Of a stretch of DNA of 26,790 nt, positions 8,275 through 16,704 are shown one piece after another; positions within the stretch are counted from its first letter, which is position 1, and every line of letters begins with the position of its first letter. The translations under genes were made by a program, and so were the position numbers. Below the pieces are notes generated by a model, which saw only the letters and a list, made by a program, of their open reading frames with translations, made no database searches and had not been told where the DNA came from. The DNA comes from Stramenopiles sp. TOSAG23-6 (Eukaryota > Sar). The stretch is taken from positions 1 to 26,790 of the forward strand of contig LT635984.1 of assembly GCA_900128565.1 (NCBI GenBank). Direction: 5' to 3'.

Positions 8275-9618
8275 ATGGCTACTCCATTTGCGCAGCATCC
8301 TCGTAGTTTTGCTGCAGCAACACCGGGTCAATTTAATATGCACGCGTCTGAAACGCCTACAAATACTACTCGTAGTACTAGTATGATGCCTTTACCTGCA
8401 GGGAATATATTTTCTTATACTTCTCGGAAAAAGCTTCAGCAGGTAGATCATAAAATGTCGCGTGTATTTCTTGGTCGGAAACTTCGATGTGTTCAAGTAT
8501 GTACTCAAGTTGCCCCAGGTTCCTCTATTGCAGATAGCAAAGGGCCTCTAGTATTATATGGGAGTTATAGTGGTGGAAATGGGTCTCACTTGGGTATTAT
8601 GCAGTGGTGGCCAGCGAACTCTTCGAATAATGATGACGAGATTATGACAAGCTGCCCTAGTGGTGAGCTTTTAGAGCGTTATGATGTGAATCATTCGGGT
8701 GATGTATCTGCTTGTCGTTTATTTTCTGGTTCTTCTTCGCTTTCTCCAAAAGTTGATTTATTTGCTAGTGGTTCTTCTACTGGACGCTTTGATCTACACA
8801 CACTTTGTGANGAACCTCCACCACCAGGATCAAAAGTTGGTTCTACACCTTTATTATCTTTACAACTTCATCAAGGTGCATGTGCGTCTGTTGACTACAA
8901 CCCAGCTCAACAATTTATTGTCACGGCGGGTGAAGATGGACATATCAATTTATTATTTGTTTCTGATTTACGACAAGGTAGGCAGTCACCACGCACTTCA
9001 CTTGCTGCAGATACAAGTGCAATTTACTCAGTGTTATTTCCTCGTGAAATGCAAGGCCCTATTGTTCTTACTGCTGGTGCAAGTCCATCGGCACAATTGC
9101 AATTATGGGATCTTCGCCAAAAAAAATCGTCTGTTGCACGTTTAGGCTGGCAGAAAGCAAACATAAGTCAAATAAACCAAAGGTTTGCTTGTGGTGATGG
9201 ACACTTTTGTTTAGCAGGACATCCAACTAGACCAGAGTTGTTTGCTTCTGGGGATGGCTCGGGTAACGTTTACATCTGGGATGTCAGAAAGCCATCTTTA
9301 GGTGGTGCTCTTGCAGTTCATCAGTCTCATCAGGGACCTGTTTGGGGTTTAGCATTTCATCCATCGTCGTCAACTTCATTGATTTCGTGTGGTGAAGATG
9401 GAACATTAGTATTTAATGATACCAAGAGAATGTCTGAAGCAATGAATTATAACAGTAGACATTTAAGTGATACTTTCAATCATTCAGGTATTTGTAGAGT
9501 TGTATATAGAAGCGCCGGTGCTTTAAATGACGTTGCAGTGGACCAAATATCCTCTGGTTTGTTTGTTGCGGCAGAAAATGAATCTTTATTATACACTTTC
9601 TTGGAACATAATATGTGA
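8275..9618 (+). CDS. WD40-repeat protein, NUP43-like
   Basis: 447 residues from the ATG at 8275, single exon. WD40 blades can be read in the second half: 'CASVDYNPAQQFIVTAGEDGHINLL', 'VLTAGASPSAQLQLWDLRQ', 'HPTRPELFASGDGSGNVYIWD' and 'GPVWGLAFHP....LISCGEDGTLVFND'. The last two, with short spacing and HP..P/FHPS, resemble nucleoporin NUP43, a peripheral member of the Y (NUP107-160) complex of the nuclear pore. An n at 8811 leaves one residue undetermined. The N-terminal ~60 residues are low complexity. WD40 is certain; NUP43 identity is moderate, and another seven-bladed scaffold is possible. Confidence 0.8.
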   Translation: MATPFAQHPRSFAAATPGQFNMHASETPTNTTRSTSMMPLPAGNIFSYTSRKKLQQVDHKMSRVFLGRKLRCVQVCTQVAPGSSIADSKGPLVLYGSYSGGNGSHLGIMQWWPANSSNNDDEIMTSCPSGELLERYDVNHSGDVSACRLFSGSSSLSPKVDLFASGSSTGRFDLHTLCXEPPPPGSKVGSTPLLSLQLHQGACASVDYNPAQQFIVTAGEDGHINLLFVSDLRQGRQSPRTSLAADTSAIYSVLFPREMQGPIVLTAGASPSAQLQLWDLRQKKSSVARLGWQKANISQINQRFACGDGHFCLAGHPTRPELFASGDGSGNVYIWDVRKPSLGGALAVHQSHQGPVWGLAFHPSSSTSLISCGEDGTLVFNDTKRMSEAMNYNSRHLSDTFNHSGICRVVYRSAGALNDVAVDQISSGLFVAAENESLLYTFLEHNM

Positions 9619-9916
9619 ATAAATTAAAGTTTTGAGTGTTTTGAGTTGTTTTATGATGTTTTTAAGTGCATTTTATTTTTGACGAAGAGCAATCTTGAAT
9701 AAGAGTGAAAAACACAGAAGATCTTCTACTGTTGGCAATGTACTCGAGTCCTTCGAAATGAAAGTCTTACGATGATAAAATGAAAGTCTTACGATGATAA
9801 GAGAATAAAGTACAAATATAATATCTATAATGAATAAACTATGCTTTAAAGCTGTTTTACACTGTTTTATTTAATTTTCTCACTGTTTCACTTTTAACAT
9901 ACTCTACATTTAATTA
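9619..9916. repeat. Convergent spacer with a 22-bp tandem duplication
   Basis: 298 bp between the stops of the WD40 gene (+) and the transporter (-). ATGAAAGTCTTACGATGATA occurs at 9758 and again at 9780. The rest is AT-rich, with nothing else recognisable. Confidence 0.8.
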
Positions 9917-11419
9917 TTACTCTTCAGTAATTGTTTGGTATACACTTACAGGTATCATAATAATACCAAATGTAAGTAAAAGAAGAGGACATAAAAGTTC
10001 TTTTACACTTTCACCAACATGTCCTTCATTCTTCCAAAACATAATACTATATGGTGATAGTACTATATTACACAAAGGTGGAAAAACAAATGCTAATGTA
10101 ACTCCTCCTAATGCACCAGCAACACTCATTACTATTGATAACTTTTCAACAAACATTGCAACTAACACAGACGCAAAAAATATTGGTAAAGTTAACACAA
10201 GGTTCCTCATCATTGGCATTTCTTTAACAGGCTTGTATGACTTACGTCCTCCAAATACCCACACATTTATAATATGACGACATACAAAGAGTGATATTGG
10301 ATATGTTAAAGCCATAGTTAAAATGTAAATGATATGGACAGCACAAATTAAAGCGGATCTATCCAGTTCAAAATTATCCAATAAATTATCCTTTGTGNTT
10401 TCACCAAATATCAAATATCCAGGTATTGCTAATGCAAGACCTATAATAAGTGCTGTAAATAAAGAGAAAGTAGTCACTTTTCCCCATCTTTTAGCAGTAT
10501 TGTTTTTCAAAGTATTAAATAGTAAAAACGAAGAATCATGGCAAACAAAAGAAAATGCGACAATGCCAAACGCTTGAAAAAGATTTTTATCCCCAAAGGA
10601 TGTAAAATCACTGGATGATATTGATCTAGTTTCATCCAAGAATCCATTCGTAGCACCATCAATCATTTTATACCACACAATACCAATAATGACAACAACT
10701 GTTAAACAAGAAAATGCTGAGGCTTTTTCAAGTCTACTTAAATCACGTAACAAGCAAAGAGGTAATACAAATATACATGATAAAATGAGAGCCATCACAG
10801 GTCTTGAAGCTAAACCAACCGAAGACATTGAGCGATCCATCACTTGTAAACCTGAATCTCGTAAAATAATTAAGTAACTACACATAGCACCAAAGTCAAA
10901 TATAAGCATTGTTACGCTTACAGCGACATGACCAAACTTTCCCAGAGTATGACGGCATAAATCTTCATAGTTTCTCTGACCTGAATTTACTCCAGTACGA
11001 ACTAAAAGACGTACAGAGTAATCCGTTAAAATAAACATCAAGATTAACAAAACCAATCCAGGAAGAAAACCAGATAACTTAAACACATAGGGAAGCCCAA
11101 CAATGCCAGCACCTACAACAGCGTTGACAAAGTTTGTAGCAGTCTGAAGCATAGTACTGGTACCCACCTCAAAATTACATTTATCTTCTGTATCTGGTGT
11201 AACGACTTCAGTGGATGAACGACGTATTGACAAAGTTGATTTTGAACTACTATCAGAGATAGGTAATTCAGGTTCACCGTTGTCATGAAAAGGATCAAGT
11301 TGGTCATACTCTTCTAAAGACCGAGGTGCTCTTGGAACACTCACAGCAGTCGCACACTCTTGACCTTCAGTAACCAATGACGAAGAAAGAGTGGATATAT
11401 TCGATGGAGAAGAAGACAT
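9917..11419 (-). CDS. Amino-acid transporter, AAAP/SLC38-like
   Basis: 500 residues from the ATG at 11419. A soluble acidic/Ser-rich N-terminus of ~90 residues precedes about eleven hydrophobic segments. The first has the AAAP hallmark 'NFVNAVVGAGIVGLPYVFK'. 'ALIIGLALAIPGYLIFGE' and 'VAGALGGVTLAFVFPPL' are further conserved segments of the family (Pfam Aa_trans). Members are H+ or Na+-coupled neutral or cationic amino-acid transporters at the plasma membrane or vacuole/lysosome. The substrate cannot be read from the sequence. An n at 10398 makes one residue uncertain. It is a single exon, convergent with the WD40 gene and divergent from the SERBP1-like gene. Confidence 0.92.
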   Translation of the reverse strand: MSSSPSNISTLSSSLVTEGQECATAVSVPRAPRSLEEYDQLDPFHDNGEPELPISDSSSKSTLSIRRSSTEVVTPDTEDKCNFEVGTSTMLQTATNFVNAVVGAGIVGLPYVFKLSGFLPGLVLLILMFILTDYSVRLLVRTGVNSGQRNYEDLCRHTLGKFGHVAVSVTMLIFDFGAMCSYLIILRDSGLQVMDRSMSSVGLASRPVMALILSCIFVLPLCLLRDLSRLEKASAFSCLTVVVIIGIVWYKMIDGATNGFLDETRSISSSDFTSFGDKNLFQAFGIVAFSFVCHDSSFLLFNTLKNNTAKRWGKVTTFSLFTALIIGLALAIPGYLIFGEXTKDNLLDNFELDRSALICAVHIIYILTMALTYPISLFVCRHIINVWVFGGRKSYKPVKEMPMMRNLVLTLPIFFASVLVAMFVEKLSIVMSVAGALGGVTLAFVFPPLCNIVLSPYSIMFWKNEGHVGESVKELLCPLLLLTFGIIMIPVSVYQTITEE

Positions 11420-12175
11420 TATTATAGATATTTGCGAAGATAATTGCTTCGCTTAAATGTGTCTAGTTTACTTTGTAAAACTGTTGACTATGCTTCTTTG
11501 GCTTCTTTGCGTCTGCTTCAACTTGCCAGGAACTGACTTTCTAAACTGAACGGAAAGTGAATATTTTAGGTACAGATTTTTCGTACGATTTTAAATGTTA
11601 CCGGGTATCGCATCTTATGTCGCTCATCTAGCTAGGGTTAGGGTTCCCTTGATTGTATGGTCAACAACGGCGAAGAGAGAGAGCAAAAGAAAGAAGAAGA
11701 CGGGAGAGCAAATAATAATATCTTTATCTCTCTCGTGTGATAATATAGTGTGAAATATAGAATAGTTCTTCTTCTTACAGGTTTCGGTGGAAAAGACTAA
11801 AATGTAAGTCATTCTTTTGAATTGTTATACATACATTTCTCTCCCATCTATTTTTTTTATACTGTAGTTGTAGTATTGTATTTTCGTATTATTGTGTCTT
11901 GTGATTGCGTTTTCGGCATCTATACACTGTGCGCTCTCAGATATACACTGGCCAAATCTTGGGCCAATGAATTAATTTGGAGGCATCATGTGTATTTTTG
12001 TTTATCCTTATTTCCCTTACATTCCTATCGAATTGTATTCATCGCTTGTTAGTATTGAATGTATTCGTCGATGCTCATTACATACAGTTTTGGGAACGAT
12101 TTTGTACCAAAGTTATTCTTTGTCACGCGTTAACTAACAAGATTATTTCTTCTTTCATTTTCTACAAAATACATC
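11420..12175. promoter_or_regulatory. Long divergent intergenic region, transporter / SERBP1-like
   Basis: At 756 bp this is the longest gap. It contains a degenerate introner-like core (11565-11596), the 13-mer GTTACCGGGTATC (11597-11609), a telomere-like TAGGGTTAGGGTT (11633-11645), and a possible leader exon of the SERBP1-like gene (11781-11803). The leader is framed by TTCTTCTTACAG on its left and GTAAGT on its right. Later AGs such as CATACAG ending at 12087 could close that leader intron. No convincing additional coding region is seen. Confidence 0.5.
11565..11596 (-). repeat. Degenerate introner-like core
   Basis: On the minus strand this reads ATCGTACGAAAAATCTGTAC followed by CTAAAATATT. 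It keeps the order CGTACGAAA, then TGTACCTAA, of the introner core. The family 5' end (GTATGTTTTAT) and 3' end (AATACRT) are not present. It is sense relative to the transporter's 5' region, where it could lie in a leader. It may be a decayed copy or a chance match. Confidence 0.4.
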
Positions 12176-13051
12176 ATGTCTTTTAATGCTTTTGCTGCTT
12201 TAGATTCCGATGATGAGGATGGTAATTCGCGAAAAAAGAATACAACAGTAGCATCCCGTGCTCCACGTAAAAGTTCACAAATGAATGGACGCACTAAAAA
12301 GAATTCTTCTGGTGGTCAGTCGTATAGTCGTGGATCTTCTAATGGACGTCGTGGTAGTGGATCAAAATCGCGTGACTTCAATGGTTCCGATGACCGTCGG
12401 CAGCGTCGTGCTAACAAGGAACGGGAGAGAGGACCAAAAAAATTCACACGAACACCCCGGAACGGGCCACGAGATCGGCGTGTCAGTGTTAAAAAAGACG
12501 GTCATGGTGATCACAACTGGGGAAAGGAAGGAGAAACGTTTGAAGAAGATGCTTCCACAACGAATGCTAACGAAGAAGAGAAAACCGAAACTGAAATTGA
12601 ACCTGAAATTGATAATACAATGTCTCTTGAAGAATATGAAGCAACAATGAACGAAAGACGAAGGGGAGCGCTTTTTCAGAAGAAAAAACAAGAACGTAAA
12701 ATCGACACATCTGAGTATTCTTCTCTTCAAAAAATGGAAAAAACAGCTGGTGGTGAACCGATGGAAAATCCAACGGGTAATAAAAGAAAGAATTTGCGGC
12801 GTAAAAATAAGAACGAAAAACAAAACTTGGCGGCAGATTTTTTTAGACCTTCTTCACCTAAACAACAAACACAAAATCGAGGTGGACGTAGTAATGGTGG
12901 TGGTAGACGTAATAATGGTGGTGGTGGACGTAATAATGACAGAAGAAAAGGCCGTGGGCAAAATGGTGGTCAACGTGGAGGTGGTAACAAACGTCGTAAT
13001 AATGGAAATTACTTTAATATCTCAGATGCTGGATCTTTTCCAGCGCTATAA
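12176..13051 (+). CDS. SERBP1/Stm1-family ribosome- and mRNA-binding protein
   Basis: 291 residues from the ATG at 12176. 'MSFNAFAALDSDDEDG' is a family-like N-terminus. The HABP4/PAI-RBP1 core is recognisable as 'GHGDHNWGKEGE...', an acidic stretch, then 'MSLEEYEATMNERR..ALFQKKKQERKID'. The C-terminus is an Arg/Gly/Asn-rich RGG-like tail ending 'FPAL'. Family members bind the 40S head/mRNA channel and stabilise idle ribosomes, and also bind mRNA. Very basic with low complexity outside the core. A GTAAGT donor 372 bp upstream suggests the transcript has a spliced leader region. A single coding exon is seen. Confidence 0.88.
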   Translation: MSFNAFAALDSDDEDGNSRKKNTTVASRAPRKSSQMNGRTKKNSSGGQSYSRGSSNGRRGSGSKSRDFNGSDDRRQRRANKERERGPKKFTRTPRNGPRDRRVSVKKDGHGDHNWGKEGETFEEDASTTNANEEEKTETEIEPEIDNTMSLEEYEATMNERRRGALFQKKKQERKIDTSEYSSLQKMEKTAGGEPMENPTGNKRKNLRRKNKNEKQNLAADFFRPSSPKQQTQNRGGRSNGGGRRNNGGGGRNNDRRKGRGQNGGQRGGGNKRRNNGNYFNISDAGSFPAL

Positions 13052-13288
13052 TTTTCAAACTTTGTGAAATTCAATAGAAAATTTTAATAGTACTAAAGAC
13101 AATGGATTTTATAGTAAAAACCTATAGAGTTGTTTATTTGCAAATGGATAGCATATAGAAATTTTAAAATTTGTTTTTTAAGAATTGGACCTTTGTTAAT
13201 CAGTTCATAGTCATACTCGTGTTTTTCTTGATATGACGTTTTGTTGTCTACTATTTGAAGGAAAGTTAGGTAAAAAAATTGCAAAAAT

Positions 13289-14341
13289 TCACAATAAACT
13301 TTCAGCAAATCCAAGACTATAAAAAAATCTTTGTAATTTAGGCTTTCCTTTAAATTTCGTTTCTAAAATTTCTTGTGTCAGTTTGCCTCCTTTGGATATT
13401 TTTTTCAATCCAGATAAATATTCATTTGTTTGTACAGCAAATAATTTTACCATTGAATTATCTGAACATTTTGAATCACTTGCTAATTTCATCATCTTAT
13501 TTGCAACAGTACGGAAAACTGAGTCAAGCACAAAATCATTTTTTGCTGCATCCGACACTATGATAGCACGCGCTGGGATATCAACGAATATATCAAATAT
13601 ATCCTGTTTACTTTTGATTGTGTCGTCTGTAAAACCAGCTATGTAAACACCAGCACTATTTAAATCCTCCATTTGTTTCATGGTTTGTTGCATAAAAGGT
13701 CTCATTATATTCAGATCTTGGCGATGCCAGACAAGTTGTGGTAATGTCCGTACAATGCGTTGTACTTGATTCCATCGATCACCATATACAACGATGCGCT
13801 TCTTAAGTAGCATAGCAACCCAAAGTAAAAGACTTGCTTGACCAAACATTTCAACAACTTCTTTGAGTGAACAGTTTAGTAAAATGGATCGCTTATCCTC
13901 GAACTCCAAAGAATTCCATGTTTTAAATTTTCCTGTCGTATTACTCTGTAGAAACCCATGTAATACACTTGTTGGGGTGCCTGTTTCAAAATATACACGT
14001 GAAAGTATCTTTAAGAGCTCAAAGTGTTTCTCGGGATTAAAGACGTTACTTGTACTACATAAACAAAAACATTCAACGTTTGGGAGCACATCCGAAGGCA
14101 AGTTTGATACAAACTTGCATATATACTGCCATGTATTTTTGTACTTTGCAAATGTCAATGTAAAATCCTTGTCTCGGTATTGCTCGGATACTGTAGTATT
14201 TGTTGTCGGGGATAGATTGCAACGTTCAAGTAGAACTGGACCTGTATCCTCGGGAATAGCGGGGAAAGCCCAAGTAATGAGAACATCTGAGTTTGTATCC
14301 AATTCCACTATCGAAATGCTCTGAAGTTGTTGAAACTCCAT
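13289..14341 (-). CDS. DENND10: DENN-domain protein 10 (FAM45-like)
   Basis: 350 residues from the ATG at 14341; the frame upstream holds only a TTG. The N-terminus 'LQSISIVELDTNSDVLITWAFP', then 'YKNTWQYICKF', 'HFELLKILSRVYFETGTP', 'SLLLWVAMLLKKRIVVYG' and 'LPQLVWHRQDLNIMRP' follow the DENND10/FAM45 layout: a compact longin-like start plus DENN core in ~350 residues. In animals the protein acts on late endosomes and multivesicular bodies, probably with RAB27. That role here is inference. Single exon, ending TTG TGA, convergent with the SERBP1-like gene and divergent from CTP synthase. The spacer to the former (13052-13288) is AT-rich with no other feature seen. Confidence 0.82.
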   Translation of the reverse strand: MEFQQLQSISIVELDTNSDVLITWAFPAIPEDTGPVLLERCNLSPTTNTTVSEQYRDKDFTLTFAKYKNTWQYICKFVSNLPSDVLPNVECFCLCSTSNVFNPEKHFELLKILSRVYFETGTPTSVLHGFLQSNTTGKFKTWNSLEFEDKRSILLNCSLKEVVEMFGQASLLLWVAMLLKKRIVVYGDRWNQVQRIVRTLPQLVWHRQDLNIMRPFMQQTMKQMEDLNSAGVYIAGFTDDTIKSKQDIFDIFVDIPARAIIVSDAAKNDFVLDSVFRTVANKMMKLASDSKCSDNSMVKLFAVQTNEYLSGLKKISKGGKLTQEILETKFKGKPKLQRFFYSLGFAESLL

Positions 14342-14677
14342 GTGCAAAGATTATGTGATGTAAATACGTAACTCAATAAAAATACATACAAGCTACTGTA
14401 GCTACAAAAATAGGCAACAATTATAATATATTATTATATTCGAATCGAACAATCAAAATGGCGAAAACAATGTATGAAAAAATAGTACTAAAATGACATA
14501 AATGGGTCAAAACATAATATTGATCGATCATGAGTAGTACACGAAATCTTGACAAAACTGAAAAATGAAGTTCAGCACAACTTCTCTTTCTTTTGATCAA
14601 ACTCAAAGTCATTCGTTCATCAAAGTGGCAAGACCAAAAAACTGCACTATAATAATCCGTATTCTCAATATATTCCA
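14342..14677. promoter_or_regulatory. Divergent promoter region, DENND10 / CTP synthase
   Basis: 336 bp between starts, AT-rich, with an ATAATATATTATTATAT stretch near 14421-14437. No coding region or defined element is recognisable. Confidence 0.4.
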
Positions 14678-16462
14678 ATGAAGTACGTCGTTGTCACTGG
14701 TGGAGTTGTGTCTGGCCTTGGTAAAGGTATTACTATCAGTAGTCTTGGAGTATTGCTCAAGTCTCATGGACTTAAAGTGACTGCTATCAAGATTGATCCA
14801 TACTTGAACACTGATGCGGGGACAATGTCCCCTTTTGAACACGGTGAAGTCTATGTTCTTGATGACGGCGGTGAAGTAGATCTTGATTTGGGTAATTACG
14901 AACGTTTTTTAGGTCTCACTTTGACAAAGGACCACAATATTACTACTGGTAAGGTGTATAAAACTGTAATTGAACGGGAGCGTCGTGGTGACTATTTGGG
15001 TAAAACTGTTCAAATCATTCCTCACTGTACTAACCTTATACAAGACTGGATTGATCGTGTTGCACATCATTCGGCAAGTGTTTCAGATGAAGAACCTGAT
15101 ATATGTCTAATTGAGTTGGGTGGAACTGTTGGTGATATTGAAAGTATGGTTTTTTTGGAAGCCCTCCGTCAATTTCAATTCCGTTGTGGAAAAGAAAACA
15201 TTTGCTTTGTCCATGTTAGCCTTGTACCAGTTGTTGGTGCTGTTGGTGAACAGAAGACAAAGCCTACTCAACATTCTGTTAAAGCATTACGCAGTGCTGG
15301 GCTTAGTCCTGATATGATTGTTTGTCGTTCAACAAATCCACTTGAAAAAGAAGTAAGAGAAAAAATAAGTCAACATTGTCATTGTCCTTATGATGCCGTC
15401 CTTGCAGTTCATGATGTCTCCAATATTTATCATGTTCCACTTGTACTTCAAAATCAAGGTTGTGATACTGTAATAATGAAACGGCTTGGTTTACAATCAA
15501 AAATGAAGGATGGCAAAGGTGATATGAACTCTTGGGGTACAATGGCACGAAATATTGATCTAGTGACTAAAAAAGTACGAATTGCTTTGGTTGGGAAATA
15601 TACAGGTTTAAGTGATTCTTATTTAAGTGTATATAAGTCATTAAAACATGCTGCAATTGCTGTCAATCATGAACTTGTCATTGATTGGGTGGATGCATCA
15701 TTGTTGGAACCTATTTGCAATAGTGATGTTGTGCGTAAAAGTAGTACAGGTTCAAGTACAGATCAATCGTTGGAATCTTTGGAGAATGAAAAAAATAAAA
15801 AACAAAAAACTGCACATAATGATGCTTGGTCTCGGTTGAGTGCAGCAGATGGTATTCTTGTTCCTGGTGGATTTGGTTCACGTGGAGTTGAAGGAAAGAT
15901 TATGGCAGCAAATTATGCAAGAAAAAATAATGTTCCATATTTTGGAATTTGTTTAGGTTTTCAATGCATGGTCATTGATTTTGTTCGTGATGTACTTGAA
16001 AAAACAAATGCAAATTCTACAGAATTTGATGAAAAATGTGAAAATCCTGCTATAATTTTTATGCCAGAAGGAAGCAAAGATCAAATGGGTGGTACTATGC
16101 GTTTAGGTGCAAGAAAAACTGTTTTGTATCCGTTACCTCCTCAAAAACGAAATTTGAGTGACAAGACTTTAAATAATTCTATTGCAAGCATCATTTATAA
16201 AAATGCAGCGACTGTCTTGGAGCGACATCGACATCGTTATGAGGTAAATCCTGAACTTGTCGATGAAATCGAATCTGGTGGTTTATGTTTCACTGGAAAA
16301 GATGATCGTGGTGTACGTATGGAAATTGCTGAATTACCAAGAACTATTCATCCTTTTTATTTTGGATGTCAATATCATCCAGAATTCAAAAGTCATCCTC
16401 AAAATCCTTCTCCTCCTTTTTTAGGTTTTATACAGGCATCTATTGGTGAATTTCAAAAGTAA
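14678..16462 (+). CDS. CTPS: CTP synthase
   Basis: 594 residues from the ATG at 14678, single exon, full length for eukaryotic CTP synthase. It converts UTP to CTP using ATP and ammonia from glutamine, in the cytosol. The N-terminal synthetase domain has [10 protein letters not shown] (8-17) and '[21 protein letters not shown]'. '[13 protein letters not shown]' carries further conserved acidic residues. The C-terminal class I glutaminase domain has its nucleophile C425 in GICLGFQ and H567/E569 in YHPEF. A Ser/Lys-rich insertion of ~30 residues (about 353-380) sits in the glutaminase domain before the '[13 protein letters not shown]' oxyanion segment, as in many eukaryotic forms. Nothing is missing; very high confidence. 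Confidence 0.98.
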   Translation: MKYVVVTGGVVSGLGKGITISSLGVLLKSHGLKVTAIKIDPYLNTDAGTMSPFEHGEVYVLDDGGEVDLDLGNYERFLGLTLTKDHNITTGKVYKTVIERERRGDYLGKTVQIIPHCTNLIQDWIDRVAHHSASVSDEEPDICLIELGGTVGDIESMVFLEALRQFQFRCGKENICFVHVSLVPVVGAVGEQKTKPTQHSVKALRSAGLSPDMIVCRSTNPLEKEVREKISQHCHCPYDAVLAVHDVSNIYHVPLVLQNQGCDTVIMKRLGLQSKMKDGKGDMNSWGTMARNIDLVTKKVRIALVGKYTGLSDSYLSVYKSLKHAAIAVNHELVIDWVDASLLEPICNSDVVRKSSTGSSTDQSLESLENEKNKKQKTAHNDAWSRLSAADGILVPGGFGSRGVEGKIMAANYARKNNVPYFGICLGFQCMVIDFVRDVLEKTNANSTEFDEKCENPAIIFMPEGSKDQMGGTMRLGARKTVLYPLPPQKRNLSDKTLNNSIASIIYKNAATVLERHRHRYEVNPELVDEIESGGLCFTGKDDRGVRMEIAELPRTIHPFYFGCQYHPEFKSHPQNPSPPFLGFIQASIGEFQK

Positions 16463-16704
16463 TGGTACAATTAGCGGTAGTGTGTGTATTTATTAACTGA
16501 TTATATTGAGTAATTTATCCTTTGTTTCATTATTATTAATGTATTGAGGGTAAAACAAACATTAAAAAAAAATTAAAAATTAAATCTATAATATTTCTCA
16601 TAATTATTATTAAATCCATCTAAATGTAATTTTAATAAATATCGTATAATATTTATTATTAAATACATCACAATTTAATTATAATAATTATCGTATAATT
16701 TTAA
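16463..16704. repeat. Convergent spacer with a dispersed AT-rich motif
   Basis: 242 bp, strongly AT-rich. CGTATAATATTTATTATTA near 16642 matches the core of the 64 bp duplication at 3022-3149. A shortened version (TATCGTATAATTTTAATTA) follows near 16690. All these positions lie in 3' spacers of convergent genes, so a shared 3'-end or repeat origin is possible. Confidence 0.6.

Noticed and set aside
12362-12823. Antisense open frame under the SERBP1-like gene
   Set aside because: Mirror of a low-complexity, Arg/Lys-rich coding strand; the sense gene has clear family motifs.
13093-13314. Minus-strand open frame of 73 codons in the SERBP1/DENND10 spacer
   Set aside because: AT-rich composition, overlaps the DENND10 stop, no ATG and no recognisable motif.
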